From assembly GCF_002394865.1 (NCBI RefSeq), contig NZ_DGUZ01000021.1:296080-360079 (forward strand): a DNA stretch of 64,000 bases, written 5' to 3'. Both the position numbers and the translations under genes were made by a program. Shown one piece after another: positions 8,941 to 17,913 of the stretch (the first letter of the stretch is position 1; every line of letters starts with the position of its first letter). The notes under the pieces are model-generated. The model was not told where the DNA came from. It saw only the letters and a program-made list of their open reading frames with translations, and made no database searches. This DNA comes from Fibrobacter sp. UBA4297. GTDB lineage: Bacteria > Fibrobacterota > Fibrobacteria > Fibrobacterales > Fibrobacteraceae.

Positions 8941-10143
8941 TTACTTCAGCGGCACAATCCACATCGGGATTTGTTCGGCTTCAGCAATTTTCTTAGCCTT
9001 ATCCGTCTTCGGATCATAGCGGAAGTATGCATTGCCATCTTCTTCAGTAGAGACCGCAAAGATCACGTTGCCATCATCTTCCACATACTTGCCATAGCTT
9101 GCCCAGCTCGAAGAATAACCAATCGGCAAAGCCTTGATTTTCTTGTTGGCAAGGTCAACCTGCACCGGCTTGCAAGTGTTATTGTGATAGCTATCCATAT
9201 CCGTCCAGGTCTGCTGCAAATCGACCATCACGTTCAAGAAAGCATAGACATAGCCATCTTCCGACGGATACGTTGCCGGAGAGAGATACTTGAAGTTGCC
9301 CTTTTCCGTAAGGTTCTTAATGCCAACTTCTTCGCTGACCTTCCAAACGTACTTTTCGTCGAACTTGGTTTCACCCACCTTAATACGGAGGAACCCGTCA
9401 ATTTGGCCAGGAGCATACCCCCACGAAGCGTTACTATAGCAGTAAATGTATCCGTCAGAAACGATGAAAGCCTGGTTCTGGGAGTCATCCAAGGAACCCA
9501 CGGCAGCGATGCGATCATCCTTAGCGACGGCGAGCACCGAGTCCTTCTTGACGTCAATAATGGCGACCTGAGCTTCATCACCCGTAGCATAGTCGCTCAC
9601 GTTTTGCAAAAGGCCCACATAAAGGCGTCCGTCAACAATCACGCCAGTTCCCGGGCTCACCACGAGAGCGTCCTTATTCTTGTACTTTGAAAGATCAATC
9701 GCGCCCGTTTTCTTCATGGTTTTCGGGTTGATGATAATCAAGGAATCGAGCATGCCGCCCAAATAAGCCTTTTCCTCGTTGACAAAATAAATATGATTAG
9801 CCCAAACCCCAGCAAGCGTAAGCGTTGCCGTTACCTTACCAAGCTTATTGTTTTCAGCCAAGCTGTAGCGGGAAATGGAACCAACATCCAAATCGGCAAC
9901 GAACAAAGAATTATCATAATACACAACGCCTGCACGCGTACCAACTTCAACAAAGTCCTTGCCCAAATCATCCGTGTGGTCCAAAGACATCGTGCCGATA
10001 AACATCGTTTCACCAGTCGAAATGGATGTTGCAAATTCGCGCTTGTAATCATCCGAATCAGAGTTTGCGTTGTTCGAAGAATCGCTACCGCATGCTGCAA
10101 AAAGGCTCGCAGCAAAAGTAACTGCAATAAGTTTTTTGTTCAT
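8941..10143 (-). CDS. Lipoprotein of the DUF4374/XusB-like beta-propeller type (second copy)
   Basis: 400 residues. Start 10143 has AGGAG upstream. The lipoprotein signal MNKKLIAVTFAASLFAAC puts the lipid on Cys18, followed by an acidic stretch. The rest shows the same repeated strand pattern as 479-1699 (QVAIIDVKKDSVLAV, YCYSNASWGY against YFYSNASYGF), so the two are paralogues. It is the first gene before the second receptor and feoAB, 236 bases upstream of the receptor. It probably docks ligand for that receptor on the outer membrane; this is inferred from the XusAB precedent. Operator-like site 10244 overlaps its likely -10. Confidence 0.65.
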   Translation of the reverse strand: MNKKLIAVTFAASLFAACGSDSSNNANSDSDDYKREFATSISTGETMFIGTMSLDHTDDLGKDFVEVGTRAGVVYYDNSLFVADLDVGSISRYSLAENNKLGKVTATLTLAGVWANHIYFVNEEKAYLGGMLDSLIIINPKTMKKTGAIDLSKYKNKDALVVSPGTGVIVDGRLYVGLLQNVSDYATGDEAQVAIIDVKKDSVLAVAKDDRIAAVGSLDDSQNQAFIVSDGYIYCYSNASWGYAPGQIDGFLRIKVGETKFDEKYVWKVSEEVGIKNLTEKGNFKYLSPATYPSEDGYVYAFLNVMVDLQQTWTDMDSYHNNTCKPVQVDLANKKIKALPIGYSSSWASYGKYVEDDGNVIFAVSTEEDGNAYFRYDPKTDKAKKIAEAEQIPMWIVPLK

Positions 10144-10243
10144 TCATGACTCCTAGTGTTATACACCTTTTAAGTTTCGCCCGCATTTTAGAAATCCCCA
10201 AAGACGGCCTCAACTCCAAATGGACCCAAACCAATCCAAAAAG

Positions 10244-10257
10244 TTAGTTATAGCTAA
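10244..10257. promoter_or_regulatory. TTAG-N6-CTAA site between lipoprotein and ABC genes
   Basis: TTAGTTATAGCTAA, palindromic in 12 of 14 positions. On the minus strand it overlaps TATAAC, with TTGTTT 16 bases upstream as a plausible -35 for the lipoprotein. It lies 65 bases before the divergent ABC gene, so one regulator could act on both. Confidence 0.5.
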
Positions 10258-10321
10258 TATAACCTTTAAAACAAGACCTCAATAAATTAAAATTGGTGCG
10301 AAAAACAAACAGAAGGTAACT

Positions 10322-12085
10322 ATGAGTGTTTTCAAAAGACTAACACCTTATATGCAATCGCGAAAAATTTTATATCCGTTTGCACTTTTATTTTCATCAT
10401 TGAGCTCCATCGCAGGCATAGCGCCCTTTATATATGTATGGCTCATCGTCCGTGAATTATTCGCTGACACAGGTAATATTTCATACGACATGGTCAAGCA
10501 TTACGCATTGATGGCCGTCATTTTCTCTGTCATAAGCATCGTGCTTTACTTTTCCGCACTCGTTTGTTCGCACTTAGTCGCCTTCCGCATCGAAGGCAAC
10601 ATCCGCAGAATCACCATGAAAAAATTGCTCAAGCTCCCGCTTGGCTTTTTCGACAAGAACCCTACTGGACGCATCCGCAAAATCATTGACGACAACGCAG
10701 CCGTCACACACACCTTCATGGCGCACGAGCTTCCGGATTTGGCAGGAACCATCGTTGTTCCCATCGCCTCGCTCGTATTGATGTTCATTTTCGATTGGCG
10801 TCTTGGCATCGTATCCCTCGTCCCAATTGCCTATGCCATCATCACGCTCGGTTCCAAGATGAACAAGAGCAAGGACTTTATGCAAAAATACATGAAGTCG
10901 CTCGAAGACATGAACATCGAAGCCGTTGAATATGTGCGCGGCATTCCCGTCGTGAAAGTTTTCCAGCAAACGATTTTCTCGTTCAAGAATTTTTATAAGA
11001 CAATTGATGATTACCATCAGATGGTCACTGCATATTCTAGCAGTTGGAAGTTCATCATGTGCTCTTACACAACGCTCATCAACGGTGTCGCATTGCTCCT
11101 CGTTCCGACAGCCATCCTCATCATCTCGCATTCTGGCAACATCGCCGCCACCATCATTGACTTGATGCTCTATATTCTTGTAACACCGGTCTTTTCGCAG
11201 TGCATCATGCGCAGCATGTACTTGAGCCAAGCCGTAAACCAGGCAAAACTAGCCATCGGTAGCATTGAATCGTTGACAGATTACCCGGAACTTGCTACAC
11301 CGACAAACCCGCAAACAGTCAAGCATTTCGATATTGAATTCAAGAATGTCAAGTTCACCTACCCCGGCACAGAAAATGAAGTCCTTCACGACATTTCATT
11401 CAAAATAAAGGAAGGCGAAACAGTCGCGCTCGTCGGCGCATCTGGCGGCGGCAAGAGCACCATCGCAAAGCTCGTCCCGAGATTTTTCGATGCCAACGAT
11501 GGTGAAATTTTAATCGGCGGCGCGCCCATCAAGGAAATACCCCAAGAAGTCCTCATGAAAAACACATCATTCGTTTTCCAGAATACTCGACTCTTCAAGA
11601 AGAGTATTTTGGAAAACGTCCGTTACGGAACTCCTGAGGCATCCATTGAAAGCGTCAACAAGGCACTCGATCTCGCCCAATGCCGCGAAATCATTGACCG
11701 CCTGCCCGAAGGCATCAACACCGTCATCGGCAGCAAGGGTACATACCTCTCCGGCGGAGAACAGCAGAGAATCGTCCTTGCCCGCGCCATTCTCAAGAAT
11801 GCACCGATCGTCGTTCTTGATGAAGCGACCGCATTTGCAGACCCCGAAAACGAAAGCCTTATCCAGCAAGCACTGCAAACGCTTTCGAAGGGCAAAACAG
11901 TCTTGATGATTGCACACAGACTCACAAGCATCGTGAATGCCGACCAGATTCTCGTAGTACAAGGCGGCCGCATCGTGGAACGCGGCACGCACAAGGAACT
12001 CGTTGAAAAAGGCGGCATATTCGCCAAGATGTGGCAAGATTATCAGCAGTCCGTCAGCTGGACTATCGGAGGCAAGAATGTATAA
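10322..12085 (+). CDS. Exporter-fold ABC half-transporter, YbtP/IrtA-like
   Basis: 587 residues: six-helix membrane domain (residues 1-310) and ABC domain with Walker A GASGGGKST, signature YLSGGEQQR and Walker B IVVLDEATAFADPENE. The ATAFADPE form of the D-loop region is common in the YbtPQ/IrtAB group, which despite an exporter fold imports ferric siderophores (family knowledge). The start has GAAGG six bases upstream. It overlaps the next half-transporter by eight bases, so the two probably form a heterodimer. Setting next to two siderophore-type receptors and feoAB supports iron-siderophore import across the inner membrane; drug or siderophore export is the alternative. Confidence 0.8.
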   Translation: MSVFKRLTPYMQSRKILYPFALLFSSLSSIAGIAPFIYVWLIVRELFADTGNISYDMVKHYALMAVIFSVISIVLYFSALVCSHLVAFRIEGNIRRITMKKLLKLPLGFFDKNPTGRIRKIIDDNAAVTHTFMAHELPDLAGTIVVPIASLVLMFIFDWRLGIVSLVPIAYAIITLGSKMNKSKDFMQKYMKSLEDMNIEAVEYVRGIPVVKVFQQTIFSFKNFYKTIDDYHQMVTAYSSSWKFIMCSYTTLINGVALLLVPTAILIISHSGNIAATIIDLMLYILVTPVFSQCIMRSMYLSQAVNQAKLAIGSIESLTDYPELATPTNPQTVKHFDIEFKNVKFTYPGTENEVLHDISFKIKEGETVALVGASGGGKSTIAKLVPRFFDANDGEILIGGAPIKEIPQEVLMKNTSFVFQNTRLFKKSILENVRYGTPEASIESVNKALDLAQCREIIDRLPEGINTVIGSKGTYLSGGEQQRIVLARAILKNAPIVVLDEATAFADPENESLIQQALQTLSKGKTVLMIAHRLTSIVNADQILVVQGGRIVERGTHKELVEKGGIFAKMWQDYQQSVSWTIGGKNV

Positions 12086-13805
12086 TTGGATCAAAAATCG
12101 CTTTGTCCTCTCTGATGAAGGTACAAAAACATTTATCAAAGGCGTATTTTGGACAACGTGGCATTACCTTTCGTTAATGCTCCCACTTTCGTTCGTATTC
12201 CTGTTCCTCAAGGAATTCATGGCGAAAATGCAAGATCCATCTGCCGAACCGCATAATTTTTGGGTTTACATAGCAATTGCTGTCGTCATTTATTTTGTCA
12301 TGTACTTCATCTACGCACTTTCTTACGACAGTACATACGAATCAGTCTATTCGGAATGTAAAAAACGTCGCATCACGCTCGCCGAAAAGTTGCGCAAGCT
12401 TCCGCTCGCTTTCTTTGGCAAAAAGGACCTTTCCGACTTGACATCGACTATCATGAACGACGTGAACGCCCTTGAAATGATTTTCGCACACGCCGTCCCG
12501 GAAATATTTGCCGTCGGAGCAATGCTCATCATCTGCGCTATCGCACTCATCATTTACAATCCGGTGATGGCTGCTGCACTTTTGTGGGTAGCACCATTTG
12601 CAGGATTGCTCATTTACCTCTCCCGCAAATTACAGTTCAAAAACTTCAAGCATACCTACAATGCGGCCCGCGTCATTACCGAAGACATTCAGGAAAGCCT
12701 TGAAAATATTCAAGAAATCAAGTCCTACTGCGAAGAAGACAGCGTCTGCAAAGCATTGGATGATCACTCCAAATTCTATGAACATTCCCAGATTAAAGGC
12801 GAATTCATGTCTGGTGTCATCTTGAACGGCGCACAAATCTTCCTGAAGCTCGGACTTGCCTCTGTCCTCATTTTCGGTTCTATTCTCCTTGCACAAGACA
12901 AATTAAGCGTATTTGATTACCTCGTGTACATCGTCTGCGCATCGACGATTTACAGTCCCATTTATCTCGTTCTAAACAACATGACGGAACTATTCTACTT
13001 GGATGTCCGCCTCAAGCGATTCAAGGAGATGGACGATATGGAAGTCCAGCGCGGTTCCACAAAGTTTGAGCCCGCTGATTACGACATTGAATTCAAGAAC
13101 GTCGATTTCTACTACAACAAAGAAAAGCAAGTTTTGAAGAAGGCTTCGTTCACCGCCAAGCAAGGCGAAATCACCGCACTCGTGGGCCCCTCTGGCAGCG
13201 GAAAGACAACAGCCGCAAAGCTCGCCGCCCGCTTCTGGGACATTCAGGGTGGTACCATCACGCTCGGCGGCCAGGACATTTCAAGAATCGATCCTGAAAC
13301 GCTCCTCAAGAATTTCTCAATCGTCTTCCAGGATGTCGTACTCTTCAACACCTCCATCCGCGACAACATCCGCATCGGTAAACGCGACGCCACAGACGAA
13401 GAAATTCTGCGAGCTGCAAAACTTGCAAACTGCGATGACTTTGTCCAAAAGCTCCCGCAAGGCTACGACACCGTCATCGGCGAAAACGGTGACACGCTCT
13501 CCGGCGGCGAACGCCAACGCATTTCTATCGCCCGCGCCATCCTCAAGGACGCCCCTATCGTGCTCCTTGACGAAGCCACCGCAAGCCTCGACGTCGAAAA
13601 CGAATCCAAGATTCAACAGAGCATTTCGAAACTCGTACAGAACAAGACCGTCATCATCATCGCCCACCGCATGCGCACCATCGCCAATGCAGACAAGGTC
13701 GTGGTGTTGCAAAACGGTCAAGTTGTCGAAACCGGCTCCCCCGCAGAACTCAAAGCGAAAGGCGGCCTCTTCGGCAAAATGCTCAAGCTCCAAGAAGTGA
13801 ATTAA
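12078..13805 (+). CDS. Exporter-fold ABC half-transporter, YbtQ/IrtB-like
   Basis: 575 residues from ATG 12078, chosen because CGGAGG lies seven bases upstream and the start overlaps the preceding stop. An upstream in-frame ATG at 12003 lies inside the partner gene and lacks a ribosome site. Six membrane helices, then Walker A GPSGSGKTT, signature LSGGERQR and Walker B IVLLDEATASLDVENE. It is the second subunit of the transporter starting at 10322. Both subunits keep full catalytic motifs, so the heterodimer looks symmetric in ATPase sites. A strong terminator follows. Confidence 0.8.
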   Translation: MYNWIKNRFVLSDEGTKTFIKGVFWTTWHYLSLMLPLSFVFLFLKEFMAKMQDPSAEPHNFWVYIAIAVVIYFVMYFIYALSYDSTYESVYSECKKRRITLAEKLRKLPLAFFGKKDLSDLTSTIMNDVNALEMIFAHAVPEIFAVGAMLIICAIALIIYNPVMAAALLWVAPFAGLLIYLSRKLQFKNFKHTYNAARVITEDIQESLENIQEIKSYCEEDSVCKALDDHSKFYEHSQIKGEFMSGVILNGAQIFLKLGLASVLIFGSILLAQDKLSVFDYLVYIVCASTIYSPIYLVLNNMTELFYLDVRLKRFKEMDDMEVQRGSTKFEPADYDIEFKNVDFYYNKEKQVLKKASFTAKQGEITALVGPSGSGKTTAAKLAARFWDIQGGTITLGGQDISRIDPETLLKNFSIVFQDVVLFNTSIRDNIRIGKRDATDEEILRAAKLANCDDFVQKLPQGYDTVIGENGDTLSGGERQRISIARAILKDAPIVLLDEATASLDVENESKIQQSISKLVQNKTVIIIAHRMRTIANADKVVVLQNGQVVETGSPAELKAKGGLFGKMLKLQEVN

Positions 13806-13827
13806 GACTCATTCAAAAACCACCTAC

Positions 13828-13859
13828 AAAATTGCCCCGGAGAAATCCGGGGCAATTTT
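13828..13859 (+). terminator. Intrinsic terminator of the ABC operon
   Basis: AAAATTGCCCCGG, loop AGAAAT, CCGGGGCAATTTT: a 13-bp perfect stem ending in T residues, 22 bases past the stop. Confidence 0.9.
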
Positions 13860-13873
13860 CTTAACATATTCTT

Positions 13874-13902
13874 GTCATTCCCGCCTCCGAGCGGGAATCT
13901 CC
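13874..13902 (+). repeat. REP-like hairpin repeat
   Basis: GTCATTCCCG..CGGGAATCTCC. The inverted copy at 22938-22966 has GTCATGCCCG..CGGGCATCTCC, so a paired change (T-A to G-C) keeps the stem. Confidence 0.7.
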
Positions 13903-13924
13903 ATTTTTGTTCAGCGCCCTCAAT

Positions 13925-13941
13925 CAAATGTATTGCTTTTG
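13925..13941. promoter_or_regulatory. Candidate antitoxin operator CAAATG-TATTG-CTTTTG
   Basis: It lies 27 bases before a RelB/DinJ gene. The other RelB/DinJ gene at 48928 has CAAATG-TATTG-CATTTG at 48869-48885, a perfect version. Shared placement suggests autoregulation. Confidence 0.5.
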
Positions 13942-13968
13942 TACGGACAAATATGTATATTGAATAAC

Positions 13969-14271
13969 ATGAACAAGACTGCAAATTTATACGCCCGCAT
14001 AGAGCCTGATGTCAAAGAACAAGCCGAAAACATCCTGGAAACTCTCGGTATATCCGTTTCCAGCGCCATCAACATGTTCTATAAGCAGATTATTCTGCAA
14101 CAGGGAATTCCCTTTGATGTGAAGCTGCCTAAAGCTCCCGAAAATGCCGCTAAATGGTCAAAAGAGCGCCTCGACACGGAACTCGAAAAAGGATACAATG
14201 ACATGCTGAAAGGTCGCACCCGCCCTGCAGCGATGGTCCTTTCCGATGTCAAGAAGAATCACAAGATATGA
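13969..14271 (+). CDS. RelB/DinJ-family antitoxin without a toxin
   Basis: 100 residues from ATG 13969. The N-terminal ribbon-helix-helix (ANLYARIEPDVKEQAENIL, LGISVSSAINMFYKQII, QQGIPFDVKLP) is typical of DinJ/RelB: it binds its own promoter and a YafQ/RelE toxin. The C-terminal tail (residues 60-100) should wrap the toxin. No toxin follows; the next 20 bases lead into a minus-strand pseudogene. It is either a lone repressor, an antidote to a toxin elsewhere, or the survivor of a decayed pair. Start 13933 upstream is less likely because it lies in the promoter-like stretch. Confidence 0.8.
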   Translation: MNKTANLYARIEPDVKEQAENILETLGISVSSAINMFYKQIILQQGIPFDVKLPKAPENAAKWSKERLDTELEKGYNDMLKGRTRPAAMVLSDVKKNHKI

Positions 14272-14293
14272 ATTTATAGAAGCGAAATAGTCT

Positions 14294-14673
14294 TCATTTC
14301 CCGCACTCCACATACGCCAAATCAATCCGCCCCTTAATAACGCAATTTTCCGTTATCGTCCAGCCATTCCCTTTTAAGAAAGACTTGTATTCGTCTTCCG
14401 TCCATTCGTGCGCAAAGCGGACACCGACAAGACTCAAAAGCTTTTGCCACAAGTTTCTTTTGCCGTCAGCAGGGAATATAAAGTTCGGAGCAATCAGCAC
14501 TCCGTCATCTTTCAAGACGCGGCGGATTTCCGCAAGCGCCTTCGAGGGCTCCGGGATAATGTGGAGAGCATTCGCAATCACGACCACATCAAAAGCGTTG
14601 TCCATAAAGCGTAACGAAGTCACATCGCAAATTCATAAACCGGCGCAAAGACATTCCAAATGTTCTTACTCAT
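14294..14673 (-). pseudogene. SAM-dependent methyltransferase with internal deletion
   Basis: The original start seems to be ATG 14673, with GGAG upstream, giving MSKNIWNVFAPVYEFAM and then TGA at 14622-14620. In another frame from 14623 the text resumes as methyltransferase residues TSLRFMDNAFDVVVIANALH, with the LHIIPEP region, VLKDDGVLIAPNF and a normal C-terminus. Motif I (the glycine-rich SAM loop) is missing, so 200 or so bases were lost and the frame shifted. A GTG at 14623 could make a 109-residue stub without SAM binding. The gene is best read as dead. Confidence 0.75.
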
Positions 14674-14683
14674 ATTTTTCTCC

Positions 14684-14720
14684 TAAAAAACGCACTTCCC
14701 TCTTGACAAGGAAAGTGCGC
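14684..14720 (-). terminator. Intrinsic terminator of the secreted hydrolase
   Basis: On the minus strand the stem GCGCACTTTCC / GGGAAGTGCG is followed by six T. It lies 27 bases past the stop of the hydrolase at 14747. Confidence 0.8.
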
Positions 14721-14746
14721 CAACCGATTAAAACAAAATCTAGTTA

Positions 14747-15922
14747 TTAAAAGTTCTGTGCAACAACTATTTGCTTCCGCAAAACGGCACCATCCAAGAA
14801 TTCAAACATCGTGCGGTAAGCGTTATCGCGAACTTCCTTACGCGAGAGGAACAAGTCATGCAAGCCGTCCGTAATCGTCACGGTCGTGACATCGTTACCC
14901 AATTTCGGAGCCCACTTTTCAAGGAGATTCACATCGAGCATGCAGTCGCAACGCATGTAGTCGTCATCCCACTTGACCGTATTTACCGTGCAGCCGCTAC
15001 GCATCATGAGAACAGGAGCCTTGATTTGCATTCCCGCATGGATCCACTTGATGCCGCGAGTTGTCGCACGGAGGTAGCCAAAATACTGTTGCGGCCATTC
15101 ATCACTTTTCAATTCACGATTGAATTCCCACTCGCCTTTTTCACTTTTCAGAAGAGAAATGTTGTACTTAGGGGCTTCCTGTTTCGGAGCGGGTGCATCG
15201 GGCAACAACAGCGCAATATCCGAGAACACAGGGAAAGCCACGTTGCGGACAAACCAGCTATTTTTATAATCTAGGAACGGGCTATTCAAAACGAGAGCCG
15301 CAAAATCTTCGCTATTGCGTTCATTCAGGTAATTCGGCGTAATCAGCCCACCCTGCGAATGGCCGAGAATGACAAACGGCAATTTCGCATTCGAGCCTTT
15401 CGACGCAATCCTCTTGCTAAGCGCAATAGCCGCATCCAATTCCGCATAGTATTCCTTAACACTTCGCATATCCGAACGCGGCTCACCTTCGCTATACGAA
15501 CGACCATTGTAATGCAAGTCAATTGCAAAGAACGCAAAACCCGCAGAATCCGATTTTTCCGCAAGTTCTTCCTGGAAGAAGTAATCATTATAACCATGCA
15601 CATACAAGATAATTCCACGCGGACTAGAAGCCTGCGCCACAGCACGCGGAGAACTTCCGTAAGGATATTCAATCAGCGTTGCATGGAAATCTTTGTCATA
15701 CGGTTTCACATCAATCGGGTAAACCTGATAGGGTTCGCCAAGTTCTGGGTCCACCGTTTTCAACGGCAAAGCGTTATCAATAATAGTCTGTAGCGTAGTT
15801 GCCGTGAGAGGCTTACTATATGCCTCGTCGCGCTTCTTTTCCTTGCAGGCAGCAAGGCATGCATTTGCAGAAGTTGTAAAACAGAATACGGCCGCAACCG
15901 TAACGAGAAATGTCTTTTTCAT
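14747..15922 (-). CDS. Exported alpha/beta hydrolase, lysophospholipase or S33 type
   Basis: 391 residues from ATG 15922, which begins a signal peptide (MKKTFLVTVAAVFCFTTSANA) with two Cys just after it; start 15943 would add seven residues in front of the Lys-rich n-region. The fold shows the oxyanion segment YVHGYNDYFF, the nucleophile elbow ILGHSQGGLI (Ser in GHSQG) and a late histidine in DGLHDLFLS. The family cleaves esters of lipids or acyl groups. It is alone on its strand, ends at a strong terminator, and faces a metal-permease gene across a region with a TTAG-N6-CTAA site. Substrate unknown. Confidence 0.85.
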   Translation of the reverse strand: MKKTFLVTVAAVFCFTTSANACLAACKEKKRDEAYSKPLTATTLQTIIDNALPLKTVDPELGEPYQVYPIDVKPYDKDFHATLIEYPYGSSPRAVAQASSPRGIILYVHGYNDYFFQEELAEKSDSAGFAFFAIDLHYNGRSYSEGEPRSDMRSVKEYYAELDAAIALSKRIASKGSNAKLPFVILGHSQGGLITPNYLNERNSEDFAALVLNSPFLDYKNSWFVRNVAFPVFSDIALLLPDAPAPKQEAPKYNISLLKSEKGEWEFNRELKSDEWPQQYFGYLRATTRGIKWIHAGMQIKAPVLMMRSGCTVNTVKWDDDYMRCDCMLDVNLLEKWAPKLGNDVTTVTITDGLHDLFLSRKEVRDNAYRTMFEFLDGAVLRKQIVVAQNF

Positions 15923-16000
15923 GCTCACATGATAACAAAACATTTATACTATAACTACTCCAATTAGGCTATAAAAAATCCATTTGAAACCCGCGCATTG

Positions 16001-16014
16001 TTAGTTTTGTCTAA
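16001..16014. promoter_or_regulatory. TTAG-N6-CTAA site in front of metal permease genes
   Basis: TTAGTTTTGTCTAA followed by TT, 52 bases before the DMT permease start and 79 bases before the divergent hydrolase. A lone half site (CAATTAGG) lies at 15961. Same layout as 4082 and 10244. Confidence 0.5.
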
Positions 16015-16065
16015 TTTCAAAATTAAAGCCACCACAACATCCCCACGAAAAGCTATATTTAAAAC

Positions 16066-17106
16066 ATGAACAAAAATGCCATCGCGATTATCTACGCTAT
16101 CGCAGCAGCAGCATTTTACGCATTGAACGTTCCCTGTTCCAAAATGTTGCTTACACAAATTTCACCCATTTTTCTAGCAGGATTACTTTATATCGGAGCA
16201 GGCCTCGGCATCGGCATTCTTTATTTACTTCACTTCAAGCACGAGCCTCAATCAGAAAGACTCGGCAAAAAGGATTTGCCCTATACCTTGGGAATGATTC
16301 TACTCGATATCATCGCCCCCATTTTGCTCATGTTCGGCGTAAAATACGGAACGTCGGGCAATGCCTCTCTACTAGGGAATTTCGAAATTGTAGCCACAAC
16401 GCTAATAGCTCTTTTCATCTTTAAAGAAAAAGTTTCTCTGCGCTTATGGTTTGCTATTTTATTTGTAACGATATCTAGTTTCATTCTCTCTTTTGAAAAT
16501 GATGAAGGTTTCAAATTTTCAGTAGGTTCCATCTTTGTTCTCGGAGCGACAATCTGCTGGGGTCTAGAAAACAACTGCACCAAAAAAATTTCAGACAAAA
16601 GCACATATCAAATTGTAACCATAAAAGGACTTTGTTCAGGAATCGGTTCAATAATCGTTTCCGTAGCAACAAACGAAACCAACGTTGTTGCCAAGTACAT
16701 TCCATTGGCGCTATTGCTTGGTTTCATAGCCTACGGCTTGAGCATTTTCACATACATCCGCGCACAAAAATATTTGGGAGCGGCAAAGACTAGCGCATTT
16801 TATGCCATAGCGCCATTTATCGGCGTCCTATTTTCCATAGTTCTTTTGAACGAAGAAATCACAACACAATACATCGTAGCGCTATTGATTATGATTGCAG
16901 GAACTGCCTTCGTCATTTACGACACGTTAATTCGTGAGCATTCACACTTGCACAAGCATATTTTCACGCACACGCACAATGGGATATCCCATACGCACAC
17001 CATTGAGCACTCTCACTTGCATAGCCACTTTTTTTCAAGCGCAAAACACGGCCATCATCACAACGTCAAAGATTTAGAAAAACTCGCAAACGATTTACAC
17101 GCATAA
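16066..17106 (+). CDS. DMT/EamA permease with histidine-rich C-terminal tail
   Basis: 346 residues with ten predicted membrane helices in two EamA repeats (residues 1-140 and 150-285; SALLGNFEI..., TSAFYAIAPFIGVLFS). The last 50 residues are a cytoplasmic tail with a dozen or more His in HSHLHKHIFTHTH and HSHLHSHFF clusters, as in metal-binding loops of Zn/Ni/Co transporters. EamA members export amino acids or metabolites; the tail and the ZIP gene 17 bases later suggest metal handling (inference). It shares close sequence with a decayed fragment at 52034-52258. A metalloregulator-like site lies upstream. Confidence 0.8.
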   Translation: MNKNAIAIIYAIAAAAFYALNVPCSKMLLTQISPIFLAGLLYIGAGLGIGILYLLHFKHEPQSERLGKKDLPYTLGMILLDIIAPILLMFGVKYGTSGNASLLGNFEIVATTLIALFIFKEKVSLRLWFAILFVTISSFILSFENDEGFKFSVGSIFVLGATICWGLENNCTKKISDKSTYQIVTIKGLCSGIGSIIVSVATNETNVVAKYIPLALLLGFIAYGLSIFTYIRAQKYLGAAKTSAFYAIAPFIGVLFSIVLLNEEITTQYIVALLIMIAGTAFVIYDTLIREHSHLHKHIFTHTHNGISHTHTIEHSHLHSHFFSSAKHGHHHNVKDLEKLANDLHA

Positions 17107-17122
17107 TATTATCTTATAACGC

Positions 17123-17911
17123 ATGAATCAAGCTTTTATTCCGATTATCCAAGGCCTCACCATCCCATTTTTAGGGACGGTTCTCGGCGCAGCCTGCGTA
17201 TTCTTTATCCACGGGCAAATGAAGCAGAACCTCAAGCGCGGACTTTTAGCATTTGCGGCAGGAGTCATGGTAGCGGCATCCGTCTGGAGCCTGCTCCTCC
17301 CGGCTATCGAAGCTAGCGAGCATTTGGGTAAATTAGCATTCGCACCCGCCGCAGTGGGGTTCTGGGCAGGTATTTTATTCCTGTTCATTTTGGATAAAAT
17401 CACACCTCATTTGCATTTGGGCAGTCAAACTCCTGAAGGACCAAGAGCAAAACTCAAACGCACCACAATGCTCACGCTCGCCGTGACGCTCCACAATTTA
17501 CCCGAAGGCATGGCTGTCGGCATCGTTTTCGCAGGGTGGCTTTCCGGGAACGTCGCCATCACGCTCTCGGCCGCATTCGCGCTTTCCATCGGTATCGCGA
17601 TACAAAACTTCCCTGAAGGAGCAGTCGTTTCTCTCCCGCTAAAAGCCGAAGGCGCAACGCGCAAAAAGGCATTCGCACTTGGGGCGCTCTCCGGAGCTGT
17701 CGAACCCATCGGTGCATTGATTACCTTAATCGCCGCCGAAATTCTTTCGCCGTTCATGCCCTACCTGCTCTCGTTTGCGGCAGGCGCAATGATTTACGTT
17801 GTCGTCGAAGAAATGCTCCCCGAAGTGAGCGAAGGCGACCACTTTGACGCAGGCACAATTCTCTTCACCGTCGGCTTCACGCTCATGATGGCACTCGACA
17901 GCGCGCTTTAA
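17123..17911 (+). CDS. ZIP-family divalent metal transporter
   Basis: 262 residues, eight membrane helices. Signature helix IV TLHNLPEGMAVGIVFAG and helix V AIQNFPEGAVVSLPL hold the His/Asn/Glu residues of the ZIP metal channel, and EEMLPE lies near the end. ZIP proteins move Zn, Fe or Mn into the cytoplasm. The closest type by length and motif is the GufA/ZupT-like group. It starts 17 bases after the His-tailed permease, so the two are co-transcribed. It ends two bases before the convergent ATPase gene. Confidence 0.92.
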   Translation: MNQAFIPIIQGLTIPFLGTVLGAACVFFIHGQMKQNLKRGLLAFAAGVMVAASVWSLLLPAIEASEHLGKLAFAPAAVGFWAGILFLFILDKITPHLHLGSQTPEGPRAKLKRTTMLTLAVTLHNLPEGMAVGIVFAGWLSGNVAITLSAAFALSIGIAIQNFPEGAVVSLPLKAEGATRKKAFALGALSGAVEPIGALITLIAAEILSPFMPYLLSFAAGAMIYVVVEEMLPEVSEGDHFDAGTILFTVGFTLMMALDSAL

Positions 17912-17913
17912 AA

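Noticed and set aside
10322..13805. MsbA-type lipid A flippase
   Set aside because: Two unequal overlapping subunits in an iron island with the ATAFADPE motif fit the YbtPQ/IrtAB group better than the homodimeric MsbA.
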